Assembly (NCBI GenBank): GCA_036937835.1
Contig: CM072869.1
Span: 24,009,001-24,073,000 of the forward strand
Direction: 5' to 3'
Source: Pampus argenteus
Taxonomy: Eukaryota > Chordata > Actinopteri > Scombriformes > Stromateidae
DNA: 64,000 nucleotides
Position 1 is the stretch's first letter. Each line of letters begins with the position of its first letter. The notes below the pieces were generated by a model, which was not told where the DNA came from, searched no databases, and saw nothing but the letters and a program-made list of their open reading frames with translations. Shown piece after piece: positions 57,266 through 64,000 of this stretch. The translations under genes and the position numbers were made by a program.

Positions 57266-59519
57266 TTGTTGATGGCAAACATGGTTTTGATTGAAAATAT
57301 TGCTCCTTGTTTAAGAAAAACTGTAGTTGTCAGTTTTGGCCTTCTCTCGCTGAGAGAAAGCTATTTTTTAAAATGTTACAGTAAAAGCTGCAGGAAGCTC
57401 TCAGAAGTGAGTTTTTTGGTCCTAATCATTAGAAATCAGTTACTTGTTGATGGCAAACATGGTTTTGATTGAAAATATTGCTCCTTGTTTAAGAAAAACT
57501 GTAGTTGTCAGTTTTGGCCTGAAAGAAAGCTATTTTTTTACAAATGTTACAGTAAAAGCTGCAGGAAGCTCTCAGAAGTGAGTTTTTTGGTCCTAATCAT
57601 TAGAAATCAGTTACTTGTTGATGGCAAACATGGTTTTGATTGAAAATATTGCTCCTTGTTTAAGAAAAACTGTAGTTGTCAGTTTTGGCCTGAGAGAAAG
57701 CTATTTTTACAAATGTTACAGTAAAAGCTGCAGGAAGCATTCAGAAGAGAGTTTTTTGCTCCTAATCATTAGAAATCAGTTACTTGTTGATGGCAAACAT
57801 GGTTTTGATTGAAAATATTGCTCCTTGTTTAAGAAAAACTGTAGTTGTCAGCTTTGGCCTACTCTCGCTGAGAGAAAGCTATTTTTAAAATGTTACAGTA
57901 AAAGCTGCAGGAAGCTCTCAGAAGTGAGTTTTTTGGTCCTAATCATTAGAAATCAGTGACTTGTTGATGGCAAACATGGTTTTGATTGAAAATATTGCTC
58001 CTTGTTTAAGAAAAACTGTAGTTGTCAGTTTTGGCTTGAGAGAAAGCTATTTTTACAAATGTTACAGTAAAAGCTGCAGGAAGCTCTCAGAAGTGAGTTT
58101 TTTGCTCCTAATCATTAGAAATCAGTTACTTGTTGATGGCAAACATGGTTTTGATTGAAAATATTGCTCCTAGTTTAAGAAAAACTGTAGTTGTCAGTTT
58201 TGGCCTGAGAGAAAGCTATTTTTACAAATGTTACAGTAAAAGCTGCAGGAAGCATTCAGAAGAGAGTTTTTTGCTCCTAATCATTAGAAATCAGTTACTT
58301 GTTGATGGCAAACATGGTTTTGATTGAAAATATTGCTCCTTGTTTAAGAAAAACTGTAGTTGTCAGCTTTGGCCTACTCTCGCTGAGAGAAAGCTATTTT
58401 TAAAATGTTACAGTAAAAGCTGCAGGAAGCTCTCAGAAGTGAGTTTTTTGGTCCTAATCATTAGAAATCAGTTACTTGTTGATGGCAAACATGGTTTTGA
58501 TTGAAAATATTGCTCCTTGTTTAAGAAAAACTGTAGTTGTCAGTTTTGGCCTTCTCTCGCTGAGAGAAAGCTATTTTTTAAAATGTTACAGTAAAAGCTG
58601 CAGGAAGCTCTCAGAAGTGAGTTTTTTGGTCCTAATCATTAGAAATCAGTTACTTGTTGATGGCAAACATGGTTTTGATTGAAAATATTGCTCCTTGTTT
58701 AAGAAAAACTGTAGTTGTCAGTTTTGGCCTGAAAGAAAGCTATTTTTTTACAAATGTTACAGTAAAAGCTGCAGGAAGCTCTCAGAAGTGAGTTTTTTGG
58801 TCCTAATCATTAGAAATCAGTTACTTGTTGATGGCAAACATGGTTTTGATTGAAAATATTGCTCCTTGTTTAAGAAAAACTGTAGTTGTCAGTTTTGGCC
58901 TTCTCTCGCTGAGAGAAAGCTATTTTTTAAAATGTTACAGTAAAAGCTGCAGGAAGCTCTCAGAAGTGAGTTTTTTGGTCCTAATCATTAGAAATCAGTT
59001 ACTTGTTGATGGCAAACATGGTTTTGATTGAAAATATTGCTCCTTGTTTAAGAAAAACTGTAGTTGTCAGTTTTGGCCTGAAAGAAAGCTATTTTTTTAC
59101 AAATGTTACAGTAAAAGCTGCAGGAAGCTCTCAAAAGTGAGTTTTTTGGTCCTAATCATTAGAAATCAGTTACTTGTTGATGGCAAACATGGTTTTGATT
59201 GAAAATATTGCTCCTTGTTTAAGAAAAACTGTAGTTGTCAGTTTTGGCCTGAGAGAAAGCTATTTTTACAAATGTTACAGTAAAAGCTGCAGGAAGCATT
59301 CAGAAGAGAGTTTTTTGCTCCTAATCATTAGAAATCAGTTACTTGTTGATGGCAAACATGGTTTTGATTGAAAATATTGCTCCTTGTTTAAGAAAAACTG
59401 TAGTTGTCAGCTTTGGCCTACTCTCGCTGAGAGAAAGCTATTTTTAAAATGTTACAGTAAAAGCTGCAGGAAGCTCTCAGAAGTGAGTTTTTTGGTCCTA
59501 ATCATTAGAAATCAGTTAC
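57266..59519 (+). repeat. 2254-bp 13-mer HOR, copy 1
   Basis: Thirteen monomers: 57266, 57444, 57615, 57784, 57961, 58130, 58299, 58476, 58654, 58825, 59003, 59174, 59343 (178, 171, 169, 177, 169, 169, 177, 178, 171, 178, 171, 169, 177; sum 2254). Markers are CTCCTAGTTT in 58130 and CTCTCAAAAGTG at the end of 59003. Compared with 29526-31430 it has one additional 349-bp dimer (178+171). Confidence 0.93.
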
Positions 59520-61773
59520 TTGTTGATGGCAAACATGGTTTTGATTGAAAATATTGCTCCTTGTTTAAGAAAAACTGTAGTTGTCAGTTTTGGCCTTCTC
59601 TCGCTGAGAGAAAGCTATTTTTTAAAATGTTACAGTAAAAGCTGCAGGAAGCTCTCAGAAGTGAGTTTTTTGGTCCTAATCATTAGAAATCAGTTACTTG
59701 TTGATGGCAAACATGGTTTTGATTGAAAATATTGCTCCTTGTTTAAGAAAAACTGTAGTTGTCAGTTTTGGCCTGAAAGAAAGCTATTTTTTTACAAATG
59801 TTACAGTAAAAGCTGCAGGAAGCTCTCAGAAGTGAGTTTTTTGGTCCTAATCATTAGAAATCAGTTACTTGTTGATGGCAAACATGGTTTTGATTGAAAA
59901 TATTGCTCCTTGTTTAAGAAAAACTGTAGTTGTCAGTTTTGGCCTGAGAGAAAGCTATTTTTACAAATGTTACAGTAAAAGCTGCAGGAAGCATTCAGAA
60001 GAGAGTTTTTTGCTCCTAATCATTAGAAATCAGTTACTTGTTGATGGCAAACATGGTTTTGATTGAAAATATTGCTCCTTGTTTAAGAAAAACTGTAGTT
60101 GTCAGCTTTGGCCTACTCTCGCTGAGAGAAAGCTATTTTTAAAATGTTACAGTAAAAGCTGCAGGAAGCTCTCAGAAGTGAGTTTTTTGGTCCTAATCAT
60201 TAGAAATCAGTGACTTGTTGATGGCAAACATGGTTTTGATTGAAAATATTGCTCCTTGTTTAAGAAAAACTGTAGTTGTCAGTTTTGGCTTGAGAGAAAG
60301 CTATTTTTACAAATGTTACAGTAAAAGCTGCAGGAAGCTCTCAGAAGTGAGTTTTTTGCTCCTAATCATTAGAAATCAGTTACTTGTTGATGGCAAACAT
60401 GGTTTTGATTGAAAATATTGCTCCTAGTTTAAGAAAAACTGTAGTTGTCAGTTTTGGCCTGAGAGAAAGCTATTTTTACAAATGTTACAGTAAAAGCTGC
60501 AGGAAGCATTCAGAAGAGAGTTTTTTGCTCCTAATCATTAGAAATCAGTTACTTGTTGATGGCAAACATGGTTTTGATTGAAAATATTGCTCCTTGTTTA
60601 AGAAAAACTGTAGTTGTCAGCTTTGGCCTACTCTCGCTGAGAGAAAGCTATTTTTAAAATGTTACAGTAAAAGCTGCAGGAAGCTCTCAGAAGTGAGTTT
60701 TTTGGTCCTAATCATTAGAAATCAGTTACTTGTTGATGGCAAACATGGTTTTGATTGAAAATATTGCTCCTTGTTTAAGAAAAACTGTAGTTGTCAGTTT
60801 TGGCCTTCTCTCGCTGAGAGAAAGCTATTTTTTAAAATGTTACAGTAAAAGCTGCAGGAAGCTCTCAGAAGTGAGTTTTTTGGTCCTAATCATTAGAAAT
60901 CAGTTACTTGTTGATGGCAAACATGGTTTTGATTGAAAATATTGCTCCTTGTTTAAGAAAAACTGTAGTTGTCAGTTTTGGCCTGAAAGAAAGCTATTTT
61001 TTTACAAATGTTACAGTAAAAGCTGCAGGAAGCTCTCAGAAGTGAGTTTTTTGGTCCTAATCATTAGAAATCAGTTACTTGTTGATGGCAAACATGGTTT
61101 TGATTGAAAATATTGCTCCTTGTTTAAGAAAAACTGTAGTTGTCAGTTTTGGCCTTCTCTCGCTGAGAGAAAGCTATTTTTTAAAATGTTACAGTAAAAG
61201 CTGCAGGAAGCTCTCAGAAGTGAGTTTTTTGGTCCTAATCATTAGAAATCAGTTACTTGTTGATGGCAAACATGGTTTTGATTGAAAATATTGCTCCTTG
61301 TTTAAGAAAAACTGTAGTTGTCAGTTTTGGCCTGAAAGAAAGCTATTTTTTTACAAATGTTACAGTAAAAGCTGCAGGAAGCTCTCAAAAGTGAGTTTTT
61401 TGGTCCTAATCATTAGAAATCAGTTACTTGTTGATGGCAAACATGGTTTTGATTGAAAATATTGCTCCTTGTTTAAGAAAAACTGTAGTTGTCAGTTTTG
61501 GCCTGAGAGAAAGCTATTTTTACAAATGTTACAGTAAAAGCTGCAGGAAGCATTCAGAAGAGAGTTTTTTGCTCCTAATCATTAGAAATCAGTTACTTGT
61601 TGATGGCAAACATGGTTTTGATTGAAAATATTGCTCCTTGTTTAAGAAAAACTGTAGTTGTCAGCTTTGGCCTACTCTCGCTGAGAGAAAGCTATTTTTA
61701 AAATGTTACAGTAAAAGCTGCAGGAAGCTCTCAGAAGTGAGTTTTTTGGTCCTAATCATTAGAAATCAGTTAC
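59520..61773 (+). repeat. 2254-bp 13-mer HOR, copy 2
   Basis: Starts 59520, 59698, 59869, 60038, 60215, 60384, 60553, 60730, 60908, 61079, 61257, 61428 and 61597 all lie 2254 bp after copy 1. CTCCTAGTTT and CTCTCAAAAGTG recur at the same relative places. I could not see a base difference between the copies. Confidence 0.93.
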
Positions 61774-64000
61774 TTGTTGATGGCAAACATGGTTTTGATT
61801 GAAAATATTGCTCCTTGTTTAAGAAAAACTGTAGTTGTCAGTTTTGGCCTGAGAGAAAGCTATTTTTTTACAAATGTTACAGTAAAAGCTGCAGGAAGCT
61901 CTCAGAAGTGAGTTTTTTGGTCCTAATCATTAGAAATCAGTTACTTGTTGATGGCAAACATGGTTTTGATTGAAAATATTGCTCCTTGTTTAAGAAAAAC
62001 TGTAGTTGTCAGTTTTGGCCTGAGAGAAAGCTATATTTACAAATGTTACAGTAAAAGCTGCAGGAAGCTCTCAGAAGTGAGTTTTTTGGTCCTAATCATT
62101 AGAAATCAGTTACTTGTTGATGGTAAACATGGTTTTGATTGAAAATATTGCTCCTTGTTTAAGAAAAACTGTAGTTGTCAGTTTTGGCCTGAGAGAAAGT
62201 TATTTTTACAAATGTTACAGTAAAAGCTGCAGGAAGCTCTCAGAAGTGAGTTTTTTGGTCCTAATCATTAGAAATCAGTTACTTGTTGATGGCAAACATG
62301 GTTTTGATTGAAAATATTGCTCCTTGTTTAAGAAAAACTGTAGTTGTCTGTTTTGGCCTGAGAGAAAGCTATATTTACAAATGTTACAGTAAAAGCTGCA
62401 GGAAGCTCTCAGAAGTGAGTTTTTTGGTCCTGATCATTAGAAATCAGTTACTTGTTGATGGCAAACATGGTTTTGATTGAAAATATTGCTCCTTGTTTAA
62501 GAAAAACTGTAGTTGTCAGTTTTGGCCTGAGAGAAAGCTATTTTTACAAATGTTACAGTAAAAGCTGCAGGAAGCATTCAGAAGTGAGTTTTTTGCTCCT
62601 AATCATTAGAAATCAGTTACTTGTTGATGGCAAACATGGTTTTGATTGAAAATATTGCTCCTTGTTTAAGAAAAACTGTAGTTGTCAGCTTTGGCCTACT
62701 CTCGCTGAGAGAAAGCTATTTTTAAAATGTTACAGTAAAAGCTGCAGGAAGCTCTCAGAAGTGAGTTTTTTGGTCATAATCATTAGAAATCAGTTACTTG
62801 TTGATGGCAAACATGGTTTTGATTGAAAATATTGCTCCTTGTTTAAGAAAAACTGTAGTTGTCAGTTTTGGCCTGAGAGAAAGCTATTTTTACAAATGTT
62901 ACAGTAAAAGCTGCAGGAAGCATTCAGAAGTGAGTTTTTTGCTCCTAATCCTTAGAAATCAGTTACTTGTTGATGGCAAACATGGTTTTGATTGAAAATA
63001 TTGCTCCTTGTTTAAGAAAAACTGTAGTTGTCAGCTTTGGCCTACTCTCGCTGAGAGAAAGCTATTTTTAAAATGTTACAGTAAAAGATGCAGGAAGTTC
63101 TCAGAAGTGAGTTTTTTGGTCCTAATCATTAGAAATCAGTTACTTGTTGATGGCAAACATGGTTTTGATTGAAAATATTGCTCCTTGTTTAAGAAAAACT
63201 GTAGTTGTCAGTTTTGGCCTTCTCTCGCTGAGAGAAAGCTATTTTTTAAAATGTTACAGTAAAAGCTGCAGGAAGCTCTCAGAAGTGAGTTTTTTGGTCC
63301 TAATCATTAGAAATCAGTTACTTGTTGATGGCAAACATGGTTTTGATTGAAAATATTGCTCCTTGTTTAAGAAAAACTGTAGTTGTCAGTTTTGGCCTGA
63401 AAGAAAGCTATTTTTTTACAAATGTTACAGTAAAAGCTGCAGGAAGCTCTCAAAAGTGAGTTTTTTGGTCCTAATCATTAGAAATCAGTTACTTGTTGAT
63501 GGCAAACATGGTTTTGATTGAAAATATTGCTCCTTGTTTAAGAAAAACTGTAGTTGTCAGTTTTGGCCTGAGAGAAAGCTATTTTTACAAATGTTACAGT
63601 AAAAGCTGCAGGAAGCATTCAGAAGAGAGTTTTTTGCTCCTAATCATTAGAAATCAGTTACTTGTTGATGGCAAACATGGTTTTGATTGAAAATATTGCT
63701 CCTTGTTTAAGAAAAACTGTAGTTGTCAGCTTTGGCCTACTCTCGCTGAGAGAAAGCTATTTTTAAAATGTTACAGTAAAAGCTGCAGGAAGCTCTCAGA
63801 AGTGAGTTTTTTGGTCCTAATCATTAGAAATCAGTTACTTGTTGATGGCAAACATGGTTTTGATTGAAAATATTGCTCCTTGTTTAAGAAAAACTGTAGT
63901 TGTCAGTTTTGGCCTGAGAGAAAGCTATTTTTTTACAAATGTTACAGTAAAAGCTGCAGGAAGCTCTCAGAAGTGAGTTTTTTGGTCCTAATCATTAGAA
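61774..64000 (+). repeat. End of window: 14-mer-like monomers and start of a 2065-bp 12-mer
   Basis: Starts 61774, 61945, 62114, 62283, 62452, 62621, 62798, 62967, 63144, 63322, 63493, 63662 and 63839 (the last cut by the window end). The 61945-63143 part carries GGTAAACATGG, AAAGTTATT, TTGTCTG, GTCATAATC, AATCCTTAG and AAGATGCAGG, so it mixes the 14-mer (37658 onward) and 8-mer (31940 onward) families. 61079, 61257, 61428, 61597 and 61774 recur 2065 bp later at 63144, 63322, 63493, 63662 and 63839, defining a 12-mer whose second copy runs off the window. Confidence 0.9.

Larger units (their letters stand above)
1..64000 (+). repeat. Satellite DNA array, ~172-bp monomer, about 370 tandem copies
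   Basis: The landmark TTGTTGATGG recurs every 169-179 bp across the entire window, always on the plus strand, with no unrelated sequence between copies. Starts run from 43 to 63839, giving 370 complete monomers of mean length 172.4 bp. Base composition of the basic monomer is about 34% GC. Monomers differ from each other at only a few positions plus one 9-bp insertion and a variable T-run. The monomer is close to one nucleosome plus linker, the size class of many centromeric satellites; a centromeric or pericentromeric role is inferred from this and is not shown by the sequence. I do not recognise the monomer sequence, so no family name is given. The array extends beyond both ends of the window. 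Confidence 0.98.

Noticed and set aside
1264..63690. Over 200 open frames of 64-68 codons on the plus strand
   Set aside because: Each begins at a TTG (ATG for two) in the same place of a monomer, reads through one monomer into the next and overlaps the following one by 29 bp. Class B monomers break the frame with TAA. They are by-products of the repeat period, without ribosome-binding context, domain or codon signal.
1..64000. CRISPR array
   Set aside because: Although repeats are regular, there are no unique spacers; the full 169-179 bp unit repeats, which is satellite organisation.
1..64000. Primate alpha satellite or the Arabidopsis 178-bp centromere repeat
   Set aside because: The monomer length is similar, but the sequence does not resemble what I know of either, and there is no CENP-B box. 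A database search would be needed to name the family.
1..64000. Genes or elements on the minus strand
   Set aside because: The minus strand shows no open frame of useful length and no recognisable motif; stop codons recur in each monomer.

Overview
The whole 64 kb is one uninterrupted satellite DNA array. Every part of it belongs to a head-to-tail tandem repeat with a monomer of about 169-179 bp, always on the same strand. Counting the landmark TTGTTGATGG from position 43 to 63839 gives 370 complete monomers (mean 172.4 bp), with a 42-bp partial copy at the left end and a 162-bp partial copy at the right end. I see no protein-coding gene, RNA gene, transposable element, CRISPR array, inversion or unique spacer. 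The array continues off both ends.

Organism: a eukaryote. A nucleosome-sized, AT-rich (about 34% GC), higher-order-organised satellite tens of kilobases long is typical of centromeric or pericentromeric heterochromatin in animals and plants. The basic 169-bp monomer contains no CpG although about five would be expected from its composition, which suggests a lineage that methylates CpG. I do not recognise the monomer as primate alpha satellite, the Arabidopsis 178-bp repeat or another satellite I know, and I cannot name the species. Centromere function is inference only.

Monomer classes. Class A (169 bp) is the basic form; a T-run in it is T5, T6, T7 or T8, giving 169, 170, 171 or 172 bp. Class B (177 bp; 178 with T6) carries a 9-bp insert that creates an imperfect inverted repeat. 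Class B2 (177 bp) has CTACTCTCGCTG in the same place. Class C (178-179 bp) has the dyad TTCTCTCGCCGAGAGAA. Point variants and T-run lengths mark individual monomers, so higher-order repeats (HORs) and later duplications can be traced by eye.

Layout: 1-2301, short B/A monomer series; 2302-4869, 853-bp 5-mer; 4870-6765, mixed; 6766-14026, 2073-bp 12-mer twice and 881-bp 5-mer; 14027-24381, two further copies of the same module separated by 1903/1378-bp 11-mer/8-mer repeats; 24382-31601, second module family with 866-bp 5-mers; 31602-36443, 1381-bp 8-mer and 870-bp 5-mer; 36444-43159, 2413-bp 14-mer in nearly three copies; 43160-44536, 515-bp 3-mers; 44537-54860, a segment of about 5 kb present twice; 54861-64000, recopied sequence of the 27-33 kb type with a 2254-bp 13-mer present twice and the start of a 2065-bp 12-mer. 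No single HOR dominates. The window is a mosaic of nested tandem duplications, and nearly all length differences between copies are whole monomers, as expected from in-register unequal exchange. There are no genes here to work together; the biology of interest is the structure and turnover of the array.
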